Source of the DNA: Synaphobranchus kaupii | Lineage: Eukaryota; Chordata; Actinopteri; Anguilliformes; Synaphobranchidae | Length of the DNA stretch: 64,000 bases | Direction of reading: 5' to 3' | NCBI GenBank assembly: GCA_029718625.1 | Contig: CM056376.1 | Span: 29,826,726 to 29,890,725, forward strand | In this document: positions 1 through 12,583 of the stretch, piece after piece | Layout: every line of letters begins with the position of its first letter | Position numbering within the stretch: the stretch's first letter is position 1 | Program-made: the position numbers and the translations under genes | The notes under the pieces: model-generated | The model's input: the letters and a program-made list of their open reading frames with translations, nothing else | Told to the model about the DNA's origin: nothing | The model's database searches: none

Positions 1-999
1 CTCCCTGTCTTTGTCATTGCACTATTCGGGTGATTTTGGGAACATTCGGGTTTCCTCTGTATTTCGTATCTCGTTTTCTTCCTTCTGGCTTTATTAATAT
101 TTGTATTTAATACTAATGAACTAATCATACTAACTGTTAGATTAGATTTAATACTAACCCGCTAACAAACTAACGTGTATATAATACTAACCAGCTAACC
201 TACTAACATTAGGGTTTTAGAGTTTGCTACTAACATTACTAATTACTAATTCATCTTGAGTTTCTACCTGCAGCTGTCATTTCCCTCCTCGTTATCCTAT
301 CCCTGTATCTATCTGATTTCGCATTCTCTGCACGTGTGTCCACTTTCGTGTTTCTCCCCTCTGAGCTGTGCACTTGTCTACCTGCTAACCCCAGGCCGTT
401 TGTTATCATTGTGTCTATGTGTATTCCAGTCCGTGTCTTACGTTTCCCCCGTTATTGTATCATTGGTCCTTGTTAACCCTCATTGTTCTCACCTGTGTAC
501 TCTCCCATTTCCCCTCCTCTTCACACCTGATTCCTTTTGTGTAATCTTCTCCCTGTGTATTTATACCCTGTTATTTCAGTCTGTCTTCGCGAGTTCCTCA
601 TCATTGATTTTCTACTGTGTGTTTTGCTAGTTCCCGAGTACCTGCCCTGATATCTGTTTCCGAGTTTTCGTTTCCCTCATCCTTTACCTGTGGTTGTTTT
701 TTTTTTCCTGTTTTCTGTCTTCGGTTTGTTTTCTTTTTGTTTCCCTTTTGCCTCCCTGGTTTAGACCCCTGCCTGTGTCCTCGCGACTCTGATTTTTGGA
801 TTCTGTTTTTGTGCCTTCCCGGTTCGGACCCCTGCCTGTTCTGTGACCCCGTTTTTGGATTCTGTCTTTGTACCATTGCCCTGCCTTCTCGGTTTTTGAC
901 CCGGCCTGTATTACCACGGATTGCTGCCTTGCCCTTATTAAACTTCGTTTTTTTGTACTCCTGCCTGCGTTTGGGTCCTTCCCCCACCAACACCTAACA
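1..999 (+). mobile_element. LTR retrotransposon fragment (3' part of an LTR or a solo LTR)
   Basis: The C/T-rich stretch reads like a fish Gypsy-type LTR. A TATA-like TATTTATA lies at 558-565, an ATTAAA poly(A) signal at 937-942, and the unit ends in ...CCTAACA at 999, matching the TG...CA rule at the 3' side. The left boundary and target duplication are not visible, so the element probably starts upstream of the window or is truncated. The open frames through this stretch are low-complexity and have no recognisable protein. Family assignment is by general resemblance only. Confidence 0.45.
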
Positions 1000-2436
1000 G
1001 ACCCAAGTTGAGGGGTTGTGTCTACCTCATTCTGACAAGACACCCTGGTGAAATAATCAAATACTGCGGGGAAAAGCGCAGTGTTGTACTTTGTCCCCTT
1101 TCATTTGAATTAAAACGGCCCGTGTAGAGAAGCCGAGGGAGGCCAGGTGCGACCTCTCAATTGTCTGCATCAATTTTCAGGTGGTGTTCTATAAGCACAG
1201 GTGTGTGCTTCACCTGTGGACAACAAAAAAGCTTCATAACCGAATTATTGGGTTCAACGCAATTCCATCAGGGGAAGTTGAAAAGCTTGAATAAATAATG
1301 CTATAAGGGGCTGTGTTTTTGCGCGCGCGCGTCTGCGTGCGTGCGTGCGCGTGCGCATGTCCTCCGGCTTGTCTTGCCAGCTTTTTAAAGCCGTTCGCCT
1401 TTAATGAAGATTCGCTCTGGCAGCCCGCTCTCAGATGTGGGCTACAACGGACGTGTTTAATTTCATCAGATAAGCGCGCTCACATCTTTCCCCGCGGCCG
1501 CCGCATCATCTCCTATAGGACCTCGTCTCGCAGTCCACGCTACTGCGTTTCATTGTCACACCGTTATAATAGAGGATACTACTTTTATAATATTTCCTGT
1601 GTTCCTCCTTGCGGTAATATAAGATTACCCATGCATTTCTGTTTAATGAAGTCTCTCCATTGTGAATCAATTGAGTTAAATTGATATCTAGCGTTGTCGT
1701 AATATATTGCAGTAATAATAATTAATACCATTAACATTATCATCATGCTCTTACCATAATCATCGTCATCTTCACCATAACCTTAATTTGGTGAAACTTG
1801 CGATGAAGGATTCATAATGTAGGCAACAAAAAAACAAAACACTTTATTCATCCTTCATACACCGTCCGTTTATTGCATTTAGTGTCAACACCACACCCTG
1901 AGCAACAATAGCGAACGGATGCGCCGCATAATCCATAACAGCCTATTCCAATTTCAGTTAGGAAGCTACATCTAACAAATCGTGGACTGTCTGCCTGTAC
2001 TACTAGTCCACCAAAACGTGCAAAATATAAATTATTTGCACAGCCGGTGTGTTGCTTTACACAGTGGTTCGTGTTTAAAAAGCTATTTTAAATGGCACCA
2101 GTATAGTCAATCGCTCATAATTTCCTTCAAACGCATCCATGGTTTTTGCCCAGATTCTATGTGGCACAAGCTGCTGTGTGCGCGAGTCTGATGGGATTTA
2201 ACGGCCGCCTTACCTCTTGCATTTCAGTCGTTCGGACCGAGTATGTTACCGCGCCAAACGCACTTAGCGCGCAGTCCCCACTCGCGACCATGTCACAGGC
2301 GAAGCGTTGCTGCATGTGCGAAAGGTCTCGCGCCGTAAGCTGTGCAGAAACTCTGCCGCTGGACCGCAGATAGATTGAGAGATGGGGAAGATCGCTGGGT
2401 GTTGCCTAAACTCCTCCCAGCATATGTCCCACCCCC

Positions 2437-2475
<39 letters not shown>

Positions 2476-4600
2476 CCCCATCCCTCCACCAGCAGCCTCG
2501 TGCCCCTGTTTGTACTGTCGTAGAATCTAAACTAAATATATCTCATTATATAGCCTAAATTATTTTGTGTTGGCAATGTTAATTATGTTGCACATATTTT
2601 TTTCTTTTTTTTGTTGCTGGCTTATATAGGTCTGGAGTGAGATGTGAGGTACAAGCATATAGTATCACTCAGGATTTTCTGCGCTGTACCTGACTATGTT
2701 CACTGTACTGAGTTTGCTTGATGTATTTTTGAACTCAGTTGTAACTATGTGCTATGCTGTTACCTATAAAATAACAGGTTTTGCAACAAGTAAATACTAT
2801 AGGTAGCTAACCTTCAATTCTCATTGGAAGCTTTAGCAAGCAAGGATCATATTTGTGGAAGATTTGTTTGCTAATAATCTAGAAAGAGTGCAAGCTAGCT
2901 CGACATATGTAATGATGAGTAATGTAGCAATCTAACTACCAAGCCGTCCAGCTAGTTGTAGGATCAGTTTTACAAACTTGGATATTCCCCAGAAAACTCA
3001 CTTATTTTAAAATTAAATAAAAAGATTCTCTCAGTGCTTCAAACTAATCAGGGTGCTCACATCCCTCAATTATGTGGATTTTGTCCAGGCGCTCAGAAGT
3101 AAATTGCTAAGTAAGAGCTATATGTTTGGCAGCCTGGCTATAATATTTGAATTACTAAGTAATTTTCTTTCCTTTTTTGCCTGACGAAGTTGGTCAAACA
3201 ACCAAAATGTTTCTGCTTGTTGTTCATGAATTTACTGCAGTGAATTGAATTTAAGGCAGTAAAATTTGCTTTAGTTGGCTAATGTTGTGCCACTTGTCTC
3301 TGATTTATGGGTAGCCTAATGTTCAGAGTTTGGGGTTGTGTCTCTTGGGTGCCGTCTAGAGTTAAGTGATGTGCAACAAGACCTGGCATAAGTTAACCTC
3401 AGTAGCATTCTCATCTAACAAATGATTAAAAAATAATAATAATAATAATTATATGTGCCTCTTAATGGTCACTTTTTTTTTTTAAATCAAGTAGTATGAA
3501 TTAATTAATTCAGAGTACAAATGTATGGGAGCCCGTGGAAGATGGTAAATTTAACAGAGGTATAGGGAAGAAGTGGGGGGTCAATTGAAGAGCTATGATT
3601 CCCTGTTATGTCACCTTCTGAACTGTGATCCCATCTCTCTCTGCTTCCATTCTGTCTGAGTAAAGCAAACATATGAAAAGAGGGCAGACTGTCTATACTA
3701 AAAAAATATTAATAATAAAAAATTCCCGTCTTCTGTCCTGTGGATAATAGCTTAAACCCAATCCAATGCTGTACAGTCCTAGATCCCAATCCGAAGACTA
3801 CAGATTTAAGCAGCAAAAGAGGAAGTGTGTGTGTAAATGAGGGTGTTATTGTCACAACTATGTAGCTACCTACATTTAAATTATTAAATGTATAAACATA
3901 CAGATCATAAAGAGGCAGGTGTGTTCAGGGTGAAATTATTTTCATACTTCTGACTCACCAAGACCACATTATTTGCATATAAACAAATAAACAGGATTGC
4001 AGTCTTAAGGTTTATGAATAATTACCTCACGCAAGCAGAGGGCCAGTCTAGTATAGCCTAACATTAGTATCGCTTTCCTGAAGTATAGTGCTCTTATTCC
4101 AGTCAGCTTAGCATTTGTCACACACACACAATGCCAGTCTTTCGGGCTTCAAGTGAATCGGGCTCCCTATTTCTGCAAACTGTCCAATCATTTATGTACC
4201 AGGATCTCATATCAGGTGTTTGATGATGGTGATTGCATTGTGATTATGGTATGCACCATGCTACAACACATAATCTAAAGATAATCACGGTTATAGCCTA
4301 CTTGTAGATATGTTGCACTGCGTTTGATGCTCGTTTAAATATGGAGCTGAGACAAAAGGATGCGGGTGCGTTGTGTAGCGCCGCCACAATATCGAATCCA
4401 CGTGGCTAATTACGCCATGAAAATTAGACTCCTGAAAAGCTGTCAACTGGGAGAGACGATGAGACGGGAGCACTGCCGGGCAGCTGTCTGATAACGATTG
4501 TTTAACAACAGAGTCAACAAAGAGGTAGACAAAAAGAACAAAGAGATGTTTGAAGGAATGACAAATGAGCCGGTCAGCAGATGTCTGTTCGTGCCTCTTC
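1000..4600. other. Intergenic, mostly AT-rich, no gene recognised
   Basis: A GC/GT-rich simple stretch is present at 1,321-1,352 and a CA microsatellite at 2,440-2,473. A moderately CpG-rich patch lies at 2,150-2,380. I read both strands for exon-like conserved protein and found none that I recognise. An untranslated exon cannot be excluded in the CpG-rich patch. Confidence 0.5.
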
Positions 4601-4968
4601 AGTGTGTTTGCCGAGCCCGTGCAGGTGTTGACCGCTTATTGTTACGCGACCCAACGGTCGCTTCCATAGTCAGCACGCGCGTTCCCCCGGCAACCAGCGA
4701 GGTAAAAAAAAAACCTGCCTGCAGCTGGGAGGGAATCACGTAGAGAACCAATTATACTAATAACTAATAGAATGGTTCTATATCTATGGGGAAGCATCGC
4801 TTCAGCGCGGTGAGCACGAGCAGTTCGCCGCCCGCTGCGATATGGTTCTCTTAGCACATTATGGCTTACGAGGATGTGGTTAGCATGGAGATTGGATTGG
4901 AAGGAGATGGAATTCAGCTTGGCCCTGTTCTGACTGCAACCATTGGCAACACATTTTTTATGGTATAA
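4600..4968 (+). promoter_or_regulatory. CpG-rich patch with an RFX/X-box-like palindrome; possible orphan promoter
   Basis: CpG dinucleotides are concentrated at 4,620-4,860 inside otherwise AT-rich DNA. At 4,681-4,694 GTTCCCCCGGCAAC resembles the RFX-type X-box (two GTT/AAC half sites around a CC...GG core, one mismatch to the symmetric palindrome). A short open frame starts at ATG 4,861 and stops at 4,968 (35 residues), with a weak possible donor GTATAA at 4,963. I do not recognise its peptide. Promoter status is inference. Confidence 0.25.
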
Positions 4969-6553
4969 TTTTAATTGTGTATATTTTTAGAACGATTGAC
5001 CCTGTCGAAAATACGTTTCGTCCCAGAGTCAAGCAATTTTCTGCCACATTAAATCCGGTGGCTATATAGTGACAGGAACATTGAAAAGGGCGAAAAGCTG
5101 AAGTGAAGGGTTTGAATTTAAATTGTACTAATTTGGTCATTTTTGCATGCCTGTCATGGCAGTTAAAGCAGCAGTAGGCTAAAATAAATGCATAAAAAAG
5201 GACAGAAAAACTCCCATAATGTCATATTCACTAAAGGGTTTTGCATGGACAAAAGCTGTTGGTTCCAGCAAGACTAATATTTCAAACAATTTGACAGTTA
5301 GTTTTGGATATTTACTGGAGCAATTAAGCGCCAACGATACAATGGCTGTGCCCCAGCTGGGAGTCAAACATGCAACCTCTAAGCTGCAAGCCCAGTCCCC
5401 GAAGCATTATATTTCCTTTTTTGTTTGACGTGTGGTATGAGTCCAACTTTTCTGAGACCAGGTTGCAACTGTATTTATTTTTGTATTTTTTGTATGGTGA
5501 AGAGAAGGAAAAAAATCCATCCATCACAAACATCCATCTCCGGATATTGCGGCGTGCGGAACACATTCCTGCTACATCTGCAATGCACTTGGGAATTTGA
5601 GTGAAGAGAATTGTGGTTGGTTTGAGGTCATTGCCGCTCACCGTTTTGTGCTGTAGGTCACTGCATGAAAAGGGAAAGTGAGAACTAGCCTGCAGAGCTG
5701 ATTGTTACAGTGTCTTTCTCTGTAGCGGTTTTAGTGATTGATGAGCACTAGTTACAGCCAGTAATATCACTTGTGATGTTATTTTGACAAAGAAACGAAT
5801 GCAATGTAGCATTGGCTGCATTGTGTGTGTGTGTGTTTGTGTGTTCAGAGTGGGAACTGGTTGTATGCCTAGGGTAAAGGCAGTTGTGGTTCTGGATCAC
5901 AGTGCTACATATGGGGTAGATATGAACAATACCAGTAGAACTACTGAACTAATGATGGCAGAATGGGGCTAAGTTAAACCAACGTTTTGCTGTAGAGAGC
6001 AACATCTTCTGATTGGATTAAACAATGATTGATGGCTTATTGTAGCTCCACCCATTGTGGGGTAAGTGGAACCCAGTGCTGATGTTCAGCAGGCACGTAC
6101 ATTAAAAAAATCATATTTGTATTATTATTGTTGCTGTCATTAATTATCATTCATTCATTTTGTTTAAATATATTCTGTGCAATAACTGGGTGTAAACATA
6201 GTGTCCAGTGTGTGCAGAGGTATGCAAATTCTCACAGCGCGTGTTATTTTATACATCTGAATTTCTGCGTGGAAACTCCCTTACGCGGCTTTCTGAGGGC
6301 ATTTTTATGCTCAGCACTGTTTATACATGTGGCCCCTGGACTCTAGGTAGTGTGTACTGCTGTGGTTGAGGTGGATAAACTACATCAAGGATGTGCAAAG
6401 AGGGTTTCCCTAAATTGCCTTCACTTTGTTGCTAAATTGTCGCCTTCTTGTTCAGTATACATTTATTTTCCTGTTTTTGTCAGTCTGTCTGTCTCTCTTC
6501 TTCCATTGAACACACTTGCATTTCCAATTTCCCATTGCTCCTCTCAAGCATGC

Positions 6554-6588
<35 letters not shown>

Positions 6589-6935
6589 TCCTATTACCAC
6601 AGCTATGCTCTCAAAAGCCCATCTTCCAATCTTCAGAGAACAGCAATTATTTATTCCATTTCCTTCTCAGAACAGAGGGGCTTTGTTACCATAGCCACCA
6701 CACTTTGAAGAATTTATTATCTTTTTTTTCTTCTTTGTCTTCTTCAATTTTCTCCCAACTACTTTTTTTTCCCTCTGGCAGCCTGTCACAGCAAATATCC
6801 TCCAGCCTCCCTCTCCCAGTTAATCCCCACACAGGGAGTGGATACAGGCCGCATCTAAATCTTCTGAAACCATATGCATGCCTAATGCCTTCCCACCCCC
6901 ACATTTTTCTGTGAATAGCCTGGAGCCATTAGAGT
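4969..6935. other. Intergenic, no gene recognised
   Basis: AT-rich single-copy-looking DNA with a GT run at 5,823-5,842 and a CA run at 6,555-6,586. A polypyrimidine tract lies near 6,720-6,770. No conserved coding segment was recognised on either strand. Confidence 0.5.
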
Positions 6936-7745
6936 CACACTGCTCCTACTTCCTGTTTAATCACAGATACACACTGCTCCTACTTCCTGTTTGATCACAG
7001 ATACACACTGCTCCTACTTCCTGTTTGATCACAGATACACACTGCTCCTACTTCCTGTTTGATCACAGATACACACTGCTCCTACTTCCTGTTTGATGAC
7101 AGATACACACTGCTCCTACTTCCTGTTTGATCACAGATAAACACTGCTCTTACTTCCTGTTTGATGACAGATACACACTGCTCCTATTTATTATTTGATC
7201 ACAGATACAAACTGCTCCTATGTCCTGTTTGATGACTGACCCCAGAGACCTTAGAGAGAGAGAGACTGGCCCAATCTCAATGTCCGCCCTAAGGACTGAG
7301 CCCCCACAGACTTTAGCTGACATAAATGCATGAGTGCATGAGAGTGCAAGGGCTCAAAATGGTACAAATACGAGGAATGGGACAGCACTTTGCGATGTTA
7401 TATGTTGCCTGTTTCGCATGCAATATGTTTATGACAATCGCCGCATTAGGACTTTTAATTTTAGGTTCGTACCCGCTGAACGAAACACTATGAATTGTGG
7501 GTAATTCCCTCAGCAAAGTCTGCAGTATTGCAGACTTGCAGAAAGTCCGCATAAAGGGCTCGAAACGTTAGTGACTGATTTTACAGTGGGACAGCCCTGA
7601 GCCGTCGCGGACTTATCGGGATCACGCCTCAATCTGTGAGGGTGTAACGGCGGACATTGACATTGGGCCGGTCTCTGACAGATACACACTGCTCCTATGT
7701 CCTGTTTGATGACAGATGCACCCTGCTCCTACTTCCTGTTTGATG
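6936..7745. repeat. 34-bp minisatellite, interrupted by a MITE
   Basis: The unit is about 34 bp, containing CTGCTCCTACTTCCTGTTTG followed by ATCACAGATACACA. About nine copies run from 6,936 to 7,235, and two more follow at 7,678-7,745 on the far side of the inserted element. The downstream copies are in register with the upstream ones, so the transposon landed inside an existing array. Confidence 0.85.
7261..7676. mobile_element. MITE inserted in the minisatellite
   Basis: Terminal inverted repeats of about 28 bp: the left end carries GGCCCAATCTCAATGTCCGC and the right end is its reverse complement with one difference, near 7,648-7,670. The interior (about 360 bp) is non-coding. A clear target duplication cannot be separated from the GA-rich flank, so the superfamily is left open. 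Confidence 0.7.
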
Positions 7746-8032
7746 CCTCAGATGCGCTTCACCTTAAATCACCTGTCCGCCCCCTTCAGTCCAATGTGTA
7801 TCTACAGCTGAATCGTTGCATGCAGTCGTGTAGAAACATATTTCCTGTTGTCTTAGAAACACAAATGAGAATTCATTATAATTTACCTCATTGTTTAAAC
7901 CATGTAAAGTGTTCTATGGTTTGAGAAAGGTGCATTATTTGGTGCTACACAGTTTCTATTATTAATATTAAAGACTGCTGTTGTCCTTGAGTAGGTTTTA
8001 CACGTGATTCTTCAGAAAGTTTACTTCCTTAA

Positions 8033-8463
8033 AGGTTGTATCAGCGATTTTCGGTCGAAACATAAATGATCACATTCATCTGATTTTTCCTCACGATCCG
8101 CTAGCTGCCCGCCCCATAAGCAGGCCGTCAAAAAACCGCGTCTCTGTAGGCAGCCTATGCTCCGAGATCGTACACAAAAACAAATGGTACTACCAACCAC
8201 TCAAAACCAAAATAAACAGTATTCCAACCAATCACCGACAAGGGGTGGGTGATACTAATACGCTAATACTCTTATCTCGCTGAAATCTTGACGGATTTAC
8301 AAACGGTTTGGTTTCTTACAAACGTTATTAACGTGGTTATAATTCTGGATGCTTGAACACTATTTTTTAAAACATAACATAATTGGCTCTGAGCTGGAGC
8401 TGGCTCTGTTTGTTTGGGATTTCGCTTCAGAAGTGACGTCACCCAAAATCGCTGATACAACCT
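8033..8463. mobile_element. MITE with TTAA target duplication, full-length copy
   Basis: TTAA occurs on both sides (8,029-8,032 and 8,464-8,467). Inside are inverted termini AGGTTGTATCAGCGATTTT and its complement AAAATCGCTGATACAACCT. A 431-bp non-coding body is enclosed. TTAA duplication is the hallmark of piggyBac-type transposition, but the terminus does not start with the usual CC, so family assignment stays tentative. A truncated sister lies at 45,995-46,190. Confidence 0.75.
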
Positions 8464-8616
8464 TTAATAGAAAATTTAAAAGCTGTTTTTCTTCAATCTA
8501 ATTTAGTTTTAAATCTAAGTCTAATTGAAATGTAATGGCTTTTTGCATTTTTATTTTATTCAGTGTGACTTGAGACTAGATGACCACAACATCTCCTGCA
8601 GAAAGAGAGAGATAAT

Positions 8617-9314
8617 GGCTGTGTCTGAATCAGAGCCCTATCTACTGCGCCCTGTCTCCTGCGTACAGTGTACTGGCAGAAGTGTGCTGTTTAATGTGCA
8701 CTGTTTAGCAGTCCGCGAAAAATATCCGCCATACTATTTTCCAACCGCACTGTGGAAGTGTCGTAAGCAGGTCATAAGACATCCCACCAGTGTTGCCATG
8801 GTCCGCGGTTTTACAGCTATATTGGGATACTTTCAAAGTGCAGTCACGGGTAAAAATGAAAAGTTGCAAAGCACGCACTTATTTTAAAAAGTAAAAACAT
8901 GATGATTTCTATTTAAAATATGTTGGTTTCAGTTAAAAATAGCTTATAATTGGGGCTAATTTTGAGTGGCCACTTGGCTGGAAAGTCTTGCAAGATCTGG
9001 CAACCCTGCGCCCCACTCTTGCGCTGCCATGTCACGTGTTGTTTTTGTTGTATTTGAAGGAAAACGTCATCGAAGCTGTGCCCATTTTTTTAAAACGAAG
9101 CTTTGCGTCATATTTATGTGACCAAAATGTTTGTGTACTTCTTGAAAAGTGTGCTCACGAATGTACTCAGCAAAACCCCGGAAGTAAGTGTGTCATCCGG
9201 GTGTTTGAAGTATACTGCAATTTGAAAATTTTTTGCGTACTCTACGACTTTCTCGCCCTATCTACTCACCAAGGCTACTCAACAGTGTGGAAGAGTGCTG
9301 ATTCAGACACAGCC
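8617..9314. mobile_element. MITE with GGCTGTGTCTGAATCAG termini
   Basis: The left end GGCTGTGTCTGAATCAGAG at 8,617 is mirrored by CTGATTCAGACACAGCC ending at 9,314. The body is about 700 bp, non-coding. The related outer element at 52,665-53,377 has similar ends. Superfamily not assigned. Confidence 0.7.
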
Positions 9315-9458
9315 CCAGCTGTAATCGCTGCGAGGTCGTCATCATCATAACATTACGCCGCCCAGCGCATCACGAGTACGCCGGTTCTTTTAAATTGCAC
9401 CCAATCAGTGCTAATCCGGTTAACCCGGTCCATGCCCGGGTGCTTAATCAAACTCATA

Positions 9459-9764
9459 GGGCGCGTCCCAATATTCGTCACTCCCCACCTACCTTCCTCC
9501 ACTCCCCCACTACCACTCCTCTTCTACCCAGAAGTATGCAAAAAACTGCCTGAACGTTTTGAGTACAATTGTTTACATGTACAGTATACAATGTACCTGA
9601 CATTGCGTTTTGCGTTGAGACATTAATGTGTAACCATTAATATGTAATTAAGATGTAATCAGCAACATTAGATTAAAACACAAATATCAATTTCCAGGGC
9701 ATAGAGTAGAGGAGGTGGTAGTGGAGGAAGGGAGGGTGCATTTTTCGTCTATTGGGACGCACCC
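9459..9764. mobile_element. MITE, GGGYGCGTCCCAATA family, copy 1
   Basis: Inverted termini begin GGGCGCGTCCCAATATTC and end with the complement ATTGGGACGCACCC. The body carries a pyrimidine-rich left half and a purine-rich right half that pair with each other. A second copy of the same family, similar along its length, is at 53,473-53,773. Confidence 0.8.
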
Positions 9765-10986
9765 TTAGAGTATATAATATGCAGAGACAGCGATGCCAAT
9801 AGAAACCAATGGGGAGCACATCCGAACCAGGAAGTTTTAATTTTGCGCTCATCTCACATGCACAGTTGTGTCCTTGGAGTCACATGTACACCGAGGATGG
9901 CGCAGAAAGTGATGTGAAGATGGCTACGTCAAAGCCTTATAAGTATGTAATCGGTTGCCAGCTAGCGTGAAAAAAATACGACGTAGGCCAGAATAAATAC
10001 TAATAAAAAAAATGTATATCTTTATGTGGTAAGAAAAAAATATTTGACCACGGAAATTTTAATGCACATGGTTAACATCAATGAGTGGAAGTATTTTTTT
10101 TTTTCTGTCAAAAGAAGTATTTTTGTTTTCTTTCAGAAACTGGCTTTTTGAGCGCAATTATAGATATCAGCAGAGGGCGACATTATCATATCCGGTGCTG
10201 AGGTTGAGAGCCGAAGGCTGGCCCCTTGCTTCAGACAGGGAGAGAAATGTCAATTGCTGAAGGAGGATGGAAGTTTAAGAACAAGAGGGTGGATCAGATA
10301 GTGTCACCCCACAACCCAATATATGATTTTAGGATTGCTCAAATTGCTCAAAGTTGAACATCAGGCAGGCAACTCCTCAAACCGCAAGTCACAAGGGACA
10401 AGTCCCGAATGTAGGTTATACTGTATATGCTTTCTGAAGGCTATATGTGTTCATGTAATATGAGTGAAACTGAGGCTGCACATTAGCATGTGATACTGAC
10501 TGTGACTGTGACATCACCCCTGGAGAAGTAACGGGAGCATGATGAGCTTCGGTCTTTAGCCCAGTGCGCTAATAACTTCTCTTGCACAGAGCGGCCAGCC
10601 GGGACCATAGTTTGACACCCACAGCAGAGCAGACCGTACCCCAGTTTCATGAGCTCCGTGAACATCTTGTTTCAAGGTAAGGTATTGGCCCTTGATACAG
10701 TCATGACCCCCATAATCTGGAAGGGAATGCTGACTATCCCCATTCCGACTGTTACCCGCTGAGTCACCCAGGGTGGGAGGCGTTTCCGTGGGTAAGTCCC
10801 CATCTTATCAGAGAATAGAGATGCCTAATACTCTGAGGTGACAGTAACACCAGGATAACCCTGTGTTAACCCTAGTAACCATATAACTTTAGCATGTAAT
10901 ACTGGACTGGCAGGGAAATAAAGATAAACCAGCCCACACTATACGCTCATTAGGTTCTACAACACTCCAAAAGAGACTGACCACCA
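9765..10986. other. Intergenic, no gene recognised
   Basis: Mixed-composition DNA with no recognisable exon, RNA gene or repeat boundary. Confidence 0.4.
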
Positions 10987-11397
10987 GGCTGTGACCGAAT
11001 ATGATCCCTGTCCAGTCTACTATGTTCCCTCTCCCCTCACACCGCAAGCAGTGTGCGAAAGAATCTTTTTTATTGAGAATATCAAACGGGTTACGTATGA
11101 CAATGGTTATAAAGTGTACATTATGAATGAAGATATAATTAACAAAAATAAAAAGACAGTAGTTTGTAATATGTCCCGCTCTTGTACTCCAAGTTGTAGT
11201 TTTTACTTCCGGTTTACTTCCTGAAATTGTCGGATGAGTGTGCTCCTGATTCCCCTCAACAAAACCCTGGAAATAAGGGTTTCATCCTGGGATTTTGTGC
11301 CCCCATTTTGAGAAAAAATCACCCACTCAAAAGCTTTTTGATTCGACTCAAATATGCGCCCTCAAAGGGGTGAAGGCATCATATTCGGTCACGGCCC
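10987..11397. mobile_element. MITE, GGCTGTGACCGAATATGAT family, copy 1
   Basis: The left end GGCTGTGACCGAATATGAT at 10,987 is complemented by ATCATATTCGGTCACGGCC ending at 11,397. The body is about 410 bp and non-coding. A relative at 52,785-53,241 is nested inside another MITE. Confidence 0.8.
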
Positions 11398-11859
11398 TAG
11401 AGTGCCACTGGTGGCACAGTGCTTGGTCCCCATCCCATTCCCTTCCCCATAAATAATATTCCCAGTTCAGAACAGAACCCTAAGAGCAGATGAAGAATAC
11501 TTAGCTATTTTAAGCAGTTGCGGAGGAAGACTAAATGTGTACAGGGGGTCTTCCAGTATGATCTGTTATTAGGTCAGAACTGGTTATGCACTCAGGTACA
11601 ACTAAACTCTGCATACAATGCAAGGTAAAGCAAGGATTTTATTATAAGTGTGCAATCTTTTCTCTAACTATCCCCTGCTGTCTAAATTATAAATGTAAAC
11701 GTATGTACAGCTGCATGGAATAATTATGCCTCTTCTTTTCACAGGCGACTTATTGTCGTATCCGTATTCCAGCAGGTGGCAGTCATTAAACAAAAAATCA
11801 TAAAACCACCGAAGAAGCTGCTCAGCTAACCAAAACGATTTTTTTATTTTACTTTTGGA

Positions 11860-11907
11860 TGAATGTAGCTGCCGTAGATGACCGGGAACCAGGAAGTCGC
11901 ACATTGG
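11860..11907 (+). promoter_or_regulatory. Possible 5' untranslated exon / promoter edge of the dusp18-like gene
   Basis: A donor-like TTGG|GTAAAG occurs at 11,908 and a good acceptor TTTCCAACAG|A ends at 12,519, 65 bp before the dusp18 start codon. The exon-like side contains CAGGAAGT, an ETS-type site common in fish and mammal housekeeping promoters. The arrangement suggests a non-coding first exon, but there is no transcript evidence. Confidence 0.3.
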
Positions 11908-12583
11908 GTAAAGTGTGTAAATAAGTTTTTAAAGAATCGCGCATTTTGGTGGCTACTTCTTAAACACTGTAACGTTAAAAGCTATAGTTTATTTGCCTAC
12001 ATGGGAACATACGGCCTAAACACTGCCGATAAATTGATTAGTTAGTGTAGTAATTTAGTAAAATACGTCTCCCTATTAACCTGGTTATAATATATTCATA
12101 AATGATTAGCCACTAGCTACCGACGTTAGAGTAACGTTAGCTAACATTAGATTACAGTCTAGCTGTAGCTACCCATAAAACAATAATTACACAGGAAGCA
12201 TAGACACATTTGACAATAACCCATCAACATTAGCTACATTTGGCTTTCCAGCTATATAACTGTTTACTAGAACGCACAACGTAACGTAATAACGTTAATT
12301 AAACGTAACATCATAGCGTTGTTATTATGGTTATGTAGCTAGCCACAGTCAGGGCTGACGTTTCGTTGTCGGTTGCTATGTAACGTTAACGTAGCTGGTC
12401 CAACTAACTAGCAATGTTACTGTCTTATAATGTTACATTGTGCCACTTGCAAACCAAGAATAAGACCAGGTTGCTGGTTACATTATTAATGTACAAAAAA
12501 TGTCTCTTGTTTCCAACAGAATGACTTGAGTGACGAGCTATCCAAGCAATTGCAATTATAGCTAGTGCTAGCTTGCTAACTGA

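Noticed and set aside
601..1043. Basic low-complexity minus-strand frames of 119-130 codons
   Set aside because: They lie in the pyrimidine-rich LTR fragment; composition rather than selection explains the Lys/Arg/Gln bias.
4743..4777. microRNA-like stem AGAACCA...TGGTTCT
   Set aside because: Only seven paired bases around an AT-rich loop; too weak for a precursor hairpin.
4861..4968. Short open frame starting MAYEDVVSMEIGLEGDG as first exon of a gene
   Set aside because: Peptide not recognised and only a weak donor follows; kept only as part of a possible promoter patch.
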